64,000 nt of DNA, taken from positions 58,770 through 122,769 of the forward strand of contig NZ_NUZU01000012.1 in the NCBI RefSeq assembly GCF_002567005.1, given 5' to 3'. Source of the stretch: Bacillus sp. AFS073361 (GTDB lineage: Bacteria > Bacillota > Bacilli > Bacillales > Cytobacillaceae). The position numbers and the translations under genes are program-made. This document shows, piece by piece, positions 27,918 through 37,885 of this stretch. The notes beneath the pieces are model-generated. The model was not told where the DNA came from, did not search any database, and saw only the letters and a list, made by a program, of their open reading frames with translations. Every line of letters begins with the position of its first letter. Position 1 is the first letter of the stretch.

Positions 27918-29435
27918 ATGGAATTTAATTTTATTTGGATCATCATTGGAATTGTTGTGGTTATTATTTTAGCCTTAATCGGCGTTTTCATCACAAAATA
28001 CAGAACGGCAGGACCGGATGAGGCCTTGATCGTGACAGGAAGCTTCCTTGGCAATGGAAATGTCCATGTTGACGAGTCTGGGAATAAAGTCAAAATCATC
28101 CGCGGCGGCGGTACGTTTATTTTGCCAGTTTTCCAACAGGCAAAGCCGCTTAGCTTACTATCTAGTAAACTAGAAGTAACGACACCAGAGGTGTATACCG
28201 AGCAAGGTGTACCGGTTATGGCTGATGGGGTTGCGATTATTAAAATCGGTGGATCGATAAGTGAAATTGCGACAGCCGCGGAACAGTTCCTCGGAAAACC
28301 AAAGGAAGACCGTGAGAATGAAGCAAGGGAAGTTCTTGAAGGACATCTGCGGTCAATTCTTGGCTCGATGACTGTAGAAGAAATCTATAAAAACCGTGAT
28401 AAATTCTCCCAAGAGGTCCAAAGGGTTGCCTCACAGGATCTCGCTAAAATGGGCTTGGTCATTGTATCATTTACGATTAAAGACGTCCGTGATAAAAATG
28501 GGTACCTGGATTCACTAGGTAAACCCCGGATTGCCCAAGTCAAAAGAGATGCAGATATTGCTACAGCCGAAGCAGAAAAAGAAACCCGTATTAAAAAAGC
28601 GGAGGCAGCCAAAGAAGCCAAACGAAATGAATTAGAGCGAGCCACAGAAATTGCTGAGGCGGAAAAAGTCAATCAGTTAAAAGTGGCAGAGTTTAGACGT
28701 GAACAAGATATTGCCAGAGCACGTGCTGACCAAGCATACGACCTGGAAACAGCCAGGTCCAAACAAGATGTAATGGAACAAGAAATGCAAATTAAAATTA
28801 TTGAAAGACAAAAACAAATTGAATTAGAGGAAAAAGAAATTCAACGCCGCGAACGGCAATATGATTCGGAAGTGAAGAAAAAGGCAGACGCTGACCGATA
28901 CTCCGTCGAACAATCGGCCGCTGCAAATAAGGCCAAGGAAATAGCCGCGGCTGAGGCCAATAAGTATCGGATCGAAGCAATGGCAAAAGCAGAAGCCGAG
29001 CGGATTCGTTTGGATGGTTTAGCCAAAGCGGAAGCGGAAAAAGCACAAGGGGCAACCGAAGCAGAAATTATTCGTCTCAAAGGTTTAGCTGAAGCAGAGG
29101 CGAAAGAAAAAATCGCCGAGGCTTTCGAACAATTCGGTCAAGCGGCAATTCTAGACATGATCATCAAAATGCTGCCAGAATATGCCAAGCAAGTGGCAAG
29201 CCCGCTGTCCAATATTGATAAAATTACAGTCGTCGATACGGGCGGATCGGGAGAAAATGGCGGGGCCAATAAAATTACCGGCTATGCAACGAATCTAATG
29301 GCGAGTCTGCAAGAATCACTTAAAGCCTCGAGCGGAATCGACGTGAAGGAATTGATTGAAAACTATTCTGGAAAAGGAAATGTTAGGAAGAGCATTGAAG
29401 AATTAACTGATGAATTTAAGAAAAAAGCTGAATAA
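27918..29435 (+). CDS. floT: Flotillin-like protein FloT
   Basis: Scaffold protein of functional membrane microdomains affecting signalling and membrane fluidity. The 505-residue protein has an N-terminal membrane segment (about 5-28), an SPFH/PHB domain (about 50-200) and a long coiled coil of Ala/Glu/Lys repeats (about 215-400). It ends in a variable C-terminal region with ITGYATNLMASLQESLKASSGIDVKELI. Length and neighbours match B. subtilis YuaG. GGGGGGG precedes the ATG. Confidence 0.95.
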   Translation: MEFNFIWIIIGIVVVIILALIGVFITKYRTAGPDEALIVTGSFLGNGNVHVDESGNKVKIIRGGGTFILPVFQQAKPLSLLSSKLEVTTPEVYTEQGVPVMADGVAIIKIGGSISEIATAAEQFLGKPKEDRENEAREVLEGHLRSILGSMTVEEIYKNRDKFSQEVQRVASQDLAKMGLVIVSFTIKDVRDKNGYLDSLGKPRIAQVKRDADIATAEAEKETRIKKAEAAKEAKRNELERATEIAEAEKVNQLKVAEFRREQDIARARADQAYDLETARSKQDVMEQEMQIKIIERQKQIELEEKEIQRRERQYDSEVKKKADADRYSVEQSAAANKAKEIAAAEANKYRIEAMAKAEAERIRLDGLAKAEAEKAQGATEAEIIRLKGLAEAEAKEKIAEAFEQFGQAAILDMIIKMLPEYAKQVASPLSNIDKITVVDTGGSGENGGANKITGYATNLMASLQESLKASSGIDVKELIENYSGKGNVRKSIEELTDEFKKKAE

Positions 29436-29446
29436 TTTTACACCCA

Positions 29447-29478
29447 AAAAACCTTATCAACTGATGATAAGGTTTTTA
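29447..29478 (+). terminator. Terminator after floT
   Basis: AAAACCTTATCA and TGATAAGGTTTTT with an ACTGA-containing loop. Confidence 0.9.
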
Positions 29479-29803
29479 TGATAAGTTTTTCATTTTTTAG
29501 CTGAGTTGAATATAGGTCTATCTGCTTAAATTTCGGTTGCCGAAACTTTCGCTTTCTTTGGAAACTTTTAATCATCATGAAAAATAAGGATAAAAGGCAT
29601 GTTTAATAACTCTTTTACTGGGTTTAAGTTCGTATGAAAAATTCTCTTTTTACAATTATTAGGTACAATATAGTGCTTAATATATGAATTTTTCATTAAA
29701 TTTAGACTATTTACAATTTTCGAGTAAATTTGATAAACTGGCAAAGCATCACTCTTCAAGAGAACGATGTAATTATATCTATATAAAATAGGGGGTTTAA
29801 GAT
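29479..29803. other. AT-rich gap before the metalloprotease gene
   Basis: No gene seen. It holds a small TTTCGG/CCGAAA hairpin (29531-29545) and a possible promoter TTTACA (29710-29715), 18 bases, TAAACT (29734-29739). The long AT-rich upstream region fits a secreted protease under transition-state control, but no regulator site is assignable. Confidence 0.5.
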
Positions 29804-32194
29804 TTGAAGAAGAAAACCACTTTAAAGGTCTTATCCAGCCTCGCAGCTAGTACAATGGTAGCTACTACCATGTTCGCAGGCGCATTCGCTGGAAGCACTG
29901 TCGCACCAAAAACGGTATCGGCAGCAACAACAGTTGCATCAGCTCCAATCGATTTGAATGTAGTTGATATTGATCGACTAGGTGCAGCATTGCAAAAGAG
30001 AGGACTAGTTGCGAAGAACGCATCTAAAGAAGAAATTACAAAAGCTGCAAAAGCCTACATAAAGAAAAAGCAGGGTGAAAAGCCTGGCAAAACAAATAAG
30101 ACTCAAACTAAAGAGCAGCAAGAGTTTGACAAAAAAGCAAAGGACTTTGTCAAAAAGCAAAAGGACAAGCTTACGAAGCAGCTTGATAAAGGTCATGAAA
30201 ATTTCAAAAAAGGCAAGCCAACAGGGGCTGTAAAAGTAAATTCTGCTAAACAGGCTGGTTATAACGGCGATGTCCGTGAAGACAAAGTACTCGTTCTTCT
30301 TGTCGAATATGCGGATTTAAAACACAATAATGTAGAACAAGAAGCTGGCTATATGTTTGCAGATGACTTCAATAAACAGCACTATGAAAAAATGCTATTT
30401 GGCGATAAGGATTTCACTCTCTTCAACGGTGAGAAGATTAAAACATTTAAACAATATTATGAAGAGCAATCTGGCGGCAGTTACACGGTTGATGGTACGG
30501 TATCAGATTGGTTAACAGTACCAGGAAAAGCTGCCGAGTATGGCGGCGATAGTGAAAGTGGCCATGATAATGCTCCTGGAACAAAAGGTGCACGTGGTTT
30601 TATCAAGGATTCACTTAATGCAGCTGTCGCATCCGGCATTAACTTAGCAGACTATGATAAATTTGATTTATATGATTTAGATGGTGATGGTAATCAAAAC
30701 GAGCCGGATGGCTTAGTTGATCACTTGATGGTCATTCATGCTGGTGTTGGCCAGGAAGCTGGCGGCGGTGTGGTTGGAGATGATGCGATCTGGTCACATC
30801 GTTGGACTTTAAATGGTGTGTATCCAGTAGCTAACACTACAGCTTCAGTAGATTACTGGGGAGGCCAAATGGCAGCCTATGACTATACGGTTGAGCCCGA
30901 AGACGGCGCAGTCGGCGTTTTCGCTCACGAATATGGACATGACTTGGGTGCTCCTGATGAATATGACACACAATACACCGGCAATGGAGATACGGTTGCT
31001 CAATGGTCAATCATGAGCGGCGGAAGCTGGAGCGGTAATATTGCTGGGACACAGCCGCCAAGTTTCTCTCCACAAGTCAAAGAATTCTATCAAAAAACCA
31101 TTGGCGGCAACTGGGCTAATATTACTGAAGTAAACTATGAAGATATCGATAAAAATGGTTTAGCAGCTGTAATCGATCAGAGTGTTACAAAATCTAAGAA
31201 CCCTGGAATCGTTAAGGTAAACTTACCTAAGAAAAAGGTTCCTGGTATTGCACCTGCATTTGGGGCAAAATACTATTATAGTACAAAAGGTGATGACTTA
31301 AATACTGTGCTAGAAACTCCAGTATTTGATTTAACAGCTGCTACTTCTGCTAAATTTGATTACAAACAATTTTATAAAGTTGAAACTGACTATGATTATC
31401 TATATGTAAAGGCTGTTACTGAGGATGGTCAGAGTGTAACACTTGATACTATTGGTGATCAAAATACAGCAGGAGGTTTTGAAACTTCTCAAGGCGAGTG
31501 GGAAGATAAATCCCTAGACTTAAGCCAATTTGCTGGCCAGAAAGTAAAACTAGTATTTAATTATGTAACCGACGGCGGTCTTGCACCAGACGGTTTCGCA
31601 CTTGATGATCTTCAATTAACAGTGGATGGAAATGTGGCATTCTCTGATGATGCAGAAGGGGAAGCAAAAGTAGCATTAAACGGTTTCGAAGTTTCTGACG
31701 GCTGGATTAACAAACCACACTATTACTACCTAGAGTGGAGAAACTATGCGGGATCTGATATTGCTCTACAATTCTCGCGCGGTTCAAAATATAATACTGG
31801 TTTAGTAGTTTGGTATGGTGACGATACATTTACAGATAACTGGGGCGGTGTTCACCCTGGTGAAGGATTCCTAAGTGTAGTGGACTCTCATCCTGAAGCG
31901 CTTGTGTTTAAACTAAATGGTATTGACTCTATCGTTCAAACGACGCGCTACCAAGTTGCAGATGCAGCGTTCTCATTAGACAAGTCACCTGCATGGTATG
32001 CTGATTCACCAACTCGCGGAATCTATGATTACAAAGGTCTTCCAGGCGTAACGACATTTGATTCAACAAAGACTTATATCAACGCAGAAATTCCTGATGC
32101 TGGTGTTAAAGTTCCAGCTCAGTACCCGATTAAGTTCCAAGTCATCGGTGAGGCAAAAGACAACTCTGCTGGTGCGGTTTGGATCCATAAATAA
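29804..32194 (+). CDS. Immune inhibitor A family M6 metalloprotease
   Basis: Secreted zinc endopeptidase; relatives in the B. cereus group and B. thuringiensis degrade host antibacterial proteins, while in environmental Bacillus they are general exoproteases. The 796-residue protein has a signal peptide (cleavage near VSAATT), a Lys-rich propeptide (about 45-150), and the catalytic domain with [14 protein letters not shown] (His375, Glu376, His379). C-terminal beta-rich domains follow. It starts with TTG after [27 protein letters not shown] loop likely binds Ca2+. The convergent histidine kinase gene follows. Confidence 0.93.
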   Translation: MKKKTTLKVLSSLAASTMVATTMFAGAFAGSTVAPKTVSAATTVASAPIDLNVVDIDRLGAALQKRGLVAKNASKEEITKAAKAYIKKKQGEKPGKTNKTQTKEQQEFDKKAKDFVKKQKDKLTKQLDKGHENFKKGKPTGAVKVNSAKQAGYNGDVREDKVLVLLVEYADLKHNNVEQEAGYMFADDFNKQHYEKMLFGDKDFTLFNGEKIKTFKQYYEEQSGGSYTVDGTVSDWLTVPGKAAEYGGDSESGHDNAPGTKGARGFIKDSLNAAVASGINLADYDKFDLYDLDGDGNQNEPDGLVDHLMVIHAGVGQEAGGGVVGDDAIWSHRWTLNGVYPVANTTASVDYWGGQMAAYDYTVEPEDGAVGVFAHEYGHDLGAPDEYDTQYTGNGDTVAQWSIMSGGSWSGNIAGTQPPSFSPQVKEFYQKTIGGNWANITEVNYEDIDKNGLAAVIDQSVTKSKNPGIVKVNLPKKKVPGIAPAFGAKYYYSTKGDDLNTVLETPVFDLTAATSAKFDYKQFYKVETDYDYLYVKAVTEDGQSVTLDTIGDQNTAGGFETSQGEWEDKSLDLSQFAGQKVKLVFNYVTDGGLAPDGFALDDLQLTVDGNVAFSDDAEGEAKVALNGFEVSDGWINKPHYYYLEWRNYAGSDIALQFSRGSKYNTGLVVWYGDDTFTDNWGGVHPGEGFLSVVDSHPEALVFKLNGIDSIVQTTRYQVADAAFSLDKSPAWYADSPTRGIYDYKGLPGVTTFDSTKTYINAEIPDAGVKVPAQYPIKFQVIGEAKDNSAGAVWIHK

Positions 32195-32202
32195 ACAATA
32201 CG

Positions 32203-32231
32203 AAAGACACCGGGCATGCCTGGTGTCTTTA
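32203..32231. terminator. Terminator after the M6 protease
   Basis: AAAGACACC and GGTGTCTTT form a nine-pair stem; few T residues follow, so efficiency is uncertain. Confidence 0.7.
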
Positions 32232-32236
32232 GTCTA

Positions 32237-33598
32237 TTATAAACTAATCTCAAAAGCAGTCCCGATATTCGGTTTACTCATTACCTTTATCGTGCCTCCA
32301 TGTGCCTCAACTAGTTGTTTAACAATCGCCAGTCCCAGTCCTGTTCCGCCAAGAGCACGTGTCCTAGATTTATCTACGCGATAGAAGCGATCAAAAATTC
32401 TCGGTAAATCCTCTTCAGGGATTCCCCTTCCTTCATCTTGAATCTTAATATAAACTTTTCCGCTTATGTTGCTAACTTCAACCCGAATAGTGGTATTCGG
32501 TTCAGAATATTTTCGGGCATTATCTACCAGATTGAAAATGACTTGCTCAAATCGAATGGGGTCAAGGAACAGATAAAGTTCTTCAGAGCATTCTAAAACA
32601 AGGTCCATATGATTTTCTTTGAGTGCAGGGGTAACTTTTTCGATAATCGTTTGAAAATAAGGCAGTAAATGAACTTTTTCTTTTTTTATCGAAAAAGAAT
32701 TTTCATCCATTTTTGCGAGATGGAATAATTCCTTCACTAATTTCGATAGCTTGCCAGTTTCCTCCACAATAATGCTTAAATATTTCTCTCTGTCCTCATG
32801 AATGGTTTCTGGCCGGCGGGCAATGTCTGCATATCCCTTAATATAGGTCAGCGGTGTGCGGAGTTCGTGCGAGATGCTGGCGAGAAATTCATTTCGATCA
32901 TTTTTTAGAATTTCTAAATCGCTTGCTAACACCTTAATCGATTCCCCAAGTTCACCGATTTCGTCCTTTCCACTCTTCGGTAGAGACACGGAAAAATCAC
33001 CCTTGCTGATTCGTTTGGTAGCTTCACTCATTTGAATCAGCGGGTGGGTGACATACCTTGTTAAAGTGAAAATGATAATAATCATGAACATTAGGGAAAG
33101 CAGACCAGCAATCAGGAAATGTTGGTTTAATCCGGAAATCAACTCTTTAATTTTTTGGGTATTTTGAAACATATAGACATATCCGGTAATTGTATTGTCA
33201 ACCATTACAGGACTAACTGAGGCGATATAGGCCGCATGTTTCCAATCATCTTCTAAAATTAAGCCCGCGTGCGGAACTAGTTTTTGCTTAGTACTCATAA
33301 TCTTTTTCATAGCATCTGTCACTCGATTGGAAGACATATAAATGGATCCATCCGGTTTGGTTAAAATCACCTGTGTATCCGTGCGCGCCTCCATCATGGC
33401 AATGTGCCGAATCGTTTCATCATGAAAAGAGGCCTCAAGGATTTCACGGTGATTATTTCCGCGTGTCTGGAGTGAAGTTAATGCCTCATGCACCCGGGAA
33501 TGAATGATATTATTATGCAAAAGAACCATTGAAATGCCTTCTAATATAAAAATCGCTAGAAAAAAAAGAACGCCAATCTTGATTGATATTTTATTCAT
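32237..33598 (-). CDS. Sensor histidine kinase
   Basis: Membrane kinase sensing an unknown external signal. The 453-residue protein has a first membrane helix (about 5-25), an extracellular sensor domain (about 30-155), a second helix (about 163-183) and HAMP. A HisKA domain with the phosphorylated His244 in SISHELRTPL and a HATPase_c domain with N-box FNLVDNARKY, DEGRGIPEEDLPRIFDRFYR and GGTGLGLAIV follow. ATG at 33598 has GAGGTG nine bases before it; a GTG at 33610 would add four residues. No response regulator gene follows; the nearest is divergent at 33949, which already has its own kinase. Confidence 0.9.
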   Translation of the reverse strand: MNKISIKIGVLFFLAIFILEGISMVLLHNNIIHSRVHEALTSLQTRGNNHREILEASFHDETIRHIAMMEARTDTQVILTKPDGSIYMSSNRVTDAMKKIMSTKQKLVPHAGLILEDDWKHAAYIASVSPVMVDNTITGYVYMFQNTQKIKELISGLNQHFLIAGLLSLMFMIIIIFTLTRYVTHPLIQMSEATKRISKGDFSVSLPKSGKDEIGELGESIKVLASDLEILKNDRNEFLASISHELRTPLTYIKGYADIARRPETIHEDREKYLSIIVEETGKLSKLVKELFHLAKMDENSFSIKKEKVHLLPYFQTIIEKVTPALKENHMDLVLECSEELYLFLDPIRFEQVIFNLVDNARKYSEPNTTIRVEVSNISGKVYIKIQDEGRGIPEEDLPRIFDRFYRVDKSRTRALGGTGLGLAIVKQLVEAHGGTIKVMSKPNIGTAFEISL

Positions 33599-33685
33599 AA
33601 ATTCGAACACCTCACACTCCTAGCATACTATAACGACCGCATTAGAAGAGCTTCATATTGTAGCAAATTTTTAAAATAAAAATGG

Positions 33686-33826
33686 GGGCGTCCCACTGTT
33701 GGGACGCCCGAAATATATGAAAAAGAGAGGTTAAATTTGGGATGAGTAAGATGGCTTAAAACCATGTACTTCATCAAAGAGGCAATCACTACAAACTTGG
33801 GAGTCCTTCTAGTGATCGCCTCTTCC
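33686..33826. other. Two long hairpins between divergent two-component genes
   Basis: GGGCGTCCCA pairs with TGGGACGCCC (33686-33709), and a second stem GAGGC-ATCACTA / TAGTGAT-GCCTC with one mismatch spans about 33780-33825. On the minus strand the first is followed by ATTTTTATTTT. No gene fits this 350-base gap. The hairpins could end a small RNA, or act as attenuators in the leader of the kinase at 33598. Confidence 0.5.
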
Positions 33827-33948
33827 TAATTACACCCCCATCTTACCCGGAAAAATTGAAGATGTTATGAAGAACTTGTGGTGAATTTGTGAAGTTACAA
33901 ACATCACAGACGCTAAATGATATATTTAATATGTGGGGAGTGATAGAA

Positions 33949-34659
33949 GTGAAAATATTATTAGTAGACGATGAACGTAGAATCATAGAAGTTCTTGAAG
34001 CCTATTTAGTAAGAGAAGGCTATGAAATTCATAGCGCCGATAATGGAATAGATGCGTTGAAAAAAGTAAAAACAGTAACCCCCGACTTAATTATACTAGA
34101 TTTAATGCTTCCAGACATTTCTGGTGAAGAAGTCTGCCGTCTCGTGCGAAAAGAATCGGATGTACCTATTCTCATGTTGACGGCCAAGTCAGCTGAAGAT
34201 GACCGGATAAACGGAATTGTGATGGGGGCAGATGATTATTTAACCAAACCGTTTAGCCCGCGCGAAGTCGTCGTCCGCGTGCAAGCGATTTTAAGACGTG
34301 TAAAAAAGACAGAGAAAGTGGAACGACTTGAATTCAATCGCAAAAGGCTGGTCATCGACTTAATGAAAAAAGAAGTGTCCGCAAACGGAGACTTGATTAC
34401 TTTAACACCAATTGAATACAAGCTATTAACCAATATGGCGGTAAATCCAGGCCGGGTGTACAGCCGGATGGATTTGCTTGAAAAAATACAGGATGAAGGC
34501 ATGTATTATGAAGGCTATGAACGCAGTGTCGATACCCATATCAAAAACCTCCGGAAGAAAATCGAACGGGATTCACGACAGCCAGATTTTATCGTAACGG
34601 TTTTCGGTATGGGCTATAAATTTGGAGGGGTATTAGATGCTGCAAACGCTCCGGTCTAA
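33949..34659 (+). CDS. OmpR/PhoB-family response regulator
   Basis: DNA-binding regulator of a two-component system. The 236-residue protein has a receiver domain (about 1-115) with acidic pocket DDE (7-9), phosphorylated Asp51, and Lys100 in LTKPFSP. It ends in a winged-helix effector domain (about 130-230) with LTPIEYKLLTNMAVNPGRVYSRMDLL and YERSVDTHIKNLRKKI. GTG at 33949 follows GGGGAG; the frame from 33889 has no supported start. It overlaps the downstream kinase gene by 23 bases. Confidence 0.92.
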   Translation: MKILLVDDERRIIEVLEAYLVREGYEIHSADNGIDALKKVKTVTPDLIILDLMLPDISGEEVCRLVRKESDVPILMLTAKSAEDDRINGIVMGADDYLTKPFSPREVVVRVQAILRRVKKTEKVERLEFNRKRLVIDLMKKEVSANGDLITLTPIEYKLLTNMAVNPGRVYSRMDLLEKIQDEGMYYEGYERSVDTHIKNLRKKIERDSRQPDFIVTVFGMGYKFGGVLDAANAPV

Positions 34660-36010
34660 GATACTTTTTTATCTACTGCTCATCTCGATGATTGCGATCA
34701 TCATTGTGAGTTTTTTTATCCAATATGGATTTGAAGAGAGTTTTAACAACTACTTGGATCGAAATCGGGAAAAAAAGATTGATCGAATTATTACGGAAGT
34801 TGAAAAGGATTATAAAAAAAATGGCCACTTTACAAGTGATCCGGTATTTGGCCTCTTGCACGAGCATGCTATGACTGAGCAGCTGTATTTCCAACTTTAT
34901 GACCGGTTAGGTCAATTACAAATGGATTCTTCCAACATCCGAGGCATGCTTAACAGCTTCGGGTTAACCGAACCTGCTCCAAATGGAGAAGAGTGGCATT
35001 CCAAGACCTATACACTGAGGGTAGATAATCAGGTCATTGGAAAACTTGTCGCCATCTATCCGAAGGGTTTAATTGATGATGAAAATACGTTTATCCAAAC
35101 GATTCAATTATACATTTATGCAGCCGTTTGTTTGACGATTGTACTAGCGATTATTTTTAGTATGCTGTTTTCAAAAAAGCTCACCTCAGGGTTACAAAAG
35201 CTATCGTTTGCGGCAAATGAACTGCAGAATCATAATCTTGAGATTCGGATTCCATTATCGGGATTGCCAACCGAGGTAAAGGATATTGCGATCTCCTTTA
35301 ATAATCTGGCGGTGTCATTAGCAAAGGAAGAAAACCTAAGAAAGCATTTTACCGGTGATTTGGCTCATGAACTCCGGACACCTCTTGCGACCTTGAGAAG
35401 TCAAATCGAGGCCTTTCAGGATGGGATTTGGGAGCCGACACCGCAGCGGTTGCAGACCACACATGAAGAGTTGATGCGCTTAGTTAGGCTGGTGAATGAA
35501 TTAGAAAAACTGCTTGCAGCCGAAAATCCGCAGATGAGACTGGAGAAAATTCAACTAGATGCAGGCAGTGTACTGGCCGCTTTATATGAGATGTTCTTGC
35601 CCTTGTTTAAAGAAAAGGACGTTCATCTTCAGATTATCGAACCTGCCGAGGATGAATTATTTGAAGCAGACAAAGATCGCTTAATGCAAATCTTATCTAA
35701 CATCCTAAATAATGCCCTAAAGTATACACCGGCAGGAAAAAATGTCACCCTTTCAGTAAAAACGGAAATGGATGGCTTCGTCGGATTCAACATCCAGGAT
35801 GAAGGCTCAGGAATGGCAGAGGATGATATTCCGCATATCTTCGAACGTTTCTATCGCGGGGATAAATCGCGTGATCGGAAAACCGGGGGAGTAGGAATCG
35901 GGCTCTCAATCGTCAAAGCTTTAATGGATGCGCATAAAGGAGTCATTAAGGTAAAAAGCAGGCTGAATAAAGGAACGAGCATTACTTTGTGGTTTCCACA
36001 GGAAGATTAG
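34637..36010 (+). CDS. Sensor histidine kinase (partner of the upstream regulator)
   Basis: The 457-residue membrane kinase has two membrane helices (about 8-30 and 157-177) flanking a sensor region, then HAMP. HisKA with His244 in DLAHELRTPL and HATPase_c with NILNNALKYTP, DEGSGMAEDDIPHIFERFYRGD and GGVGIGLSIV follow. GGAGGGG precedes the ATG. The 23-base overlap with the response regulator gene marks them as a cognate pair. Signal unknown. Confidence 0.92.
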   Translation: MLQTLRSKILFYLLLISMIAIIIVSFFIQYGFEESFNNYLDRNREKKIDRIITEVEKDYKKNGHFTSDPVFGLLHEHAMTEQLYFQLYDRLGQLQMDSSNIRGMLNSFGLTEPAPNGEEWHSKTYTLRVDNQVIGKLVAIYPKGLIDDENTFIQTIQLYIYAAVCLTIVLAIIFSMLFSKKLTSGLQKLSFAANELQNHNLEIRIPLSGLPTEVKDIAISFNNLAVSLAKEENLRKHFTGDLAHELRTPLATLRSQIEAFQDGIWEPTPQRLQTTHEELMRLVRLVNELEKLLAAENPQMRLEKIQLDAGSVLAALYEMFLPLFKEKDVHLQIIEPAEDELFEADKDRLMQILSNILNNALKYTPAGKNVTLSVKTEMDGFVGFNIQDEGSGMAEDDIPHIFERFYRGDKSRDRKTGGVGIGLSIVKALMDAHKGVIKVKSRLNKGTSITLWFPQED

Positions 36011-36198
36011 CTCAAAATTATTAGGCGCCGCCGTGTGCAGGGGCATTTTTGTGGATTCTCAATTTTTGTAGAAACACCTAAGAATGAAGTTTTCACATTA
36101 AGTTCATAATTTTCACGGATTGTTCATTCGTGAGCAAAGAAGTTTATTGTACTATAGAAACAGAAGAAAATATTGTGAGGTAAGGAAAGGGGATCTAT

Positions 36199-36861
36199 AT
36201 GTCAAAGCTTCTATATATTACCGCAAATCCAAAGAATGATATAAAACTTTCAAAAGGGATGCAAATTGGGGAAGTCTTTTTAGAGGAATTTAAAAAGGAA
36301 CAGCCAGATGTAGACATTGAACCTATGCACTTATATAGCATGGATATCCCTGAGATTGACATGGATTTATTATACGCACGTGCCAAATTATCCTTTATGG
36401 GCTATACAAAAGAGCAGCTTTCCGAGGAGGAGCGGACCAAACTTGAAAAAATGCATACCCTTGCTGACCGGTTTATCGATGCAGATTACTATGTGTTCGT
36501 CACCCCAATCTGGAACCTTGGAGCACCAGCCATTTTGAAATCCTTCATGGATTGTTTATTTATTGCCGGGAAAACTTTTACTTACTCGGAACATGGGGCG
36601 GAAGGTCTCCTTACTGGAAGAAAGGCGATTCACATTCAAACGCGTGGAGGAATTTATTCGATAGGAAAAATGGCCGATTTTGAAATGGGCGATCGGTATT
36701 TGAGCAAAGCCCTTGAATTCCTAGGTTTCGATTTAATGGAAACCATATTTGCAGAAGGAATGGATCATTTTCCAAAACAAATTCCTGAAATTATGGCAAA
36801 AGCAAAAGAACAAGCAGCAGTTGCCGCCAGAGAAATGGCGAAATTGCCTGTTTCATTGTAA
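36199..36861 (+). CDS. azoR: FMN-dependent NADH-azoreductase/quinone reductase
   Basis: Flavodoxin-fold reductase using NADH to reduce azo compounds and quinones by two electrons; often thiol- or quinone-stress inducible in Bacillus. The 220-residue protein has the FMN-binding start LLYITANPKND, the FMN loop PIWNLGAPAILKSFMDCL (family: P-x-x-N-x-x-x-P) and IQTRGGIYS. Length fits the Bacillus AzoR1/AzoR2 type. AAGGGGAT precedes the ATG. Transcribed alone and convergent with uppP. Confidence 0.9.
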   Translation: MSKLLYITANPKNDIKLSKGMQIGEVFLEEFKKEQPDVDIEPMHLYSMDIPEIDMDLLYARAKLSFMGYTKEQLSEEERTKLEKMHTLADRFIDADYYVFVTPIWNLGAPAILKSFMDCLFIAGKTFTYSEHGAEGLLTGRKAIHIQTRGGIYSIGKMADFEMGDRYLSKALEFLGFDLMETIFAEGMDHFPKQIPEIMAKAKEQAAVAAREMAKLPVSL

Positions 36862-36867
36862 AAATAG

Positions 36868-36899
36868 AGCGACTCGAGTGGATCGAGCCGCTTTTTTTT
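36868..36899. terminator. Bidirectional terminator between azoR and uppP
   Basis: AGCGACTCGA and TCGAGCCGCT with one mismatch, followed by eight T residues that run into the uppP stop codon. Confidence 0.8.
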
Positions 36900-37680
36900 A
36901 AAATTTACCTGTAAATTGGAAAAATAGTACAAGTACCCCTAATGCCCAAACATAAATGGCAAATGGTTTTAATGAGTGATTCTTCAAATAGCCAATCATC
37001 CACTTAACCGCAACATATCCAAACACGGCAGAGGCGGCAATCCCAACGAGCAATGCCGATAGGGATATTTCTTCCCCTTGACCCTCAAGTAAATCCTTCG
37101 TTTGCAAGACAATCGCACCTACAATCGCAGGAGTGGATAATAAGAAGGAAAAATACGCAGCCGTTTCACGATCTAATTTTCGCCAAAGTGCCGCAACGAT
37201 TGTCATCCCTGAGCGAGAGATCGCTGGCATAATTGCGACGGCCTGAAAAGTACCGATGATAAGGGCATCCTTATAACTAATATCATCCATTTTTTTATAT
37301 CCATTTTTCACGGAATCAGCCAGCCACAAGAAAATACCTGTAATTAAAAACTCCCAGCCAATCGTCACCCCGGTTTTCGAAATTTCGTCGATGTAATCTT
37401 TAAACGCAAGTCCAAAGATTACCGCTGGGATTGTCCCAACGATCAATAAAAAGGTTAACTTGCTAAACGGATTTTTAATGATTTTAATAAATTCCGCCTT
37501 ATAAAAAACAAATACAGCAAGCAATGTTCCGACATGAAGCATGGTATCAAGCATGAGCCCAGCTTCCTGAAGTCCGAATAAATTTCTTCCTAAATAAAGA
37601 TGTCCAGTACTGCTAATCGGTAAGAATTCTGTTAACCCTTGAATGATTCCAAGAATGAATGCTTCTAATTTTGTTAACAT
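36898..37680 (-). CDS. uppP: Undecaprenyl-diphosphatase
   Basis: Dephosphorylates undecaprenyl pyrophosphate at the membrane to recycle the lipid carrier for cell-wall synthesis; overexpression gives bacitracin resistance. The 260-residue polytopic protein has the catalytic motifs GLTEFLPISSTGHL (15-28) and PAISRSGMTI. ATG at 37680 has GTGAGGGT at good spacing; a GTG at 37692 lies within that site. Transcribed alone. Confidence 0.94.
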   Translation of the reverse strand: MLTKLEAFILGIIQGLTEFLPISSTGHLYLGRNLFGLQEAGLMLDTMLHVGTLLAVFVFYKAEFIKIIKNPFSKLTFLLIVGTIPAVIFGLAFKDYIDEISKTGVTIGWEFLITGIFLWLADSVKNGYKKMDDISYKDALIIGTFQAVAIMPAISRSGMTIVAALWRKLDRETAAYFSFLLSTPAIVGAIVLQTKDLLEGQGEEISLSALLVGIAASAVFGYVAVKWMIGYLKNHSLKPFAIYVWALGVLVLFFQFTGKF

Positions 37681-37885
37681 AAATACCCTCACAATCTAAA
37701 GAAATGATAAGCCTGTACCGTTTATAGATATGCTAACATTACCTATTTCATGAAATTCTCCTCTATTTTAGGATTTAATTACCAATTAGGTCAATGAAAA
37801 TATTGGTAGATTAATCAAAATAAGTGCAATTAGAAGGCGTTCTCCCATAAAATAGAAGTATACTCGTTCGAGAGGAGAAACGCAT

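Noticed and set aside
29531-29545. Terminator before the M6 protease
   Set aside because: The stem is only six pairs and lacks a proper T-run.
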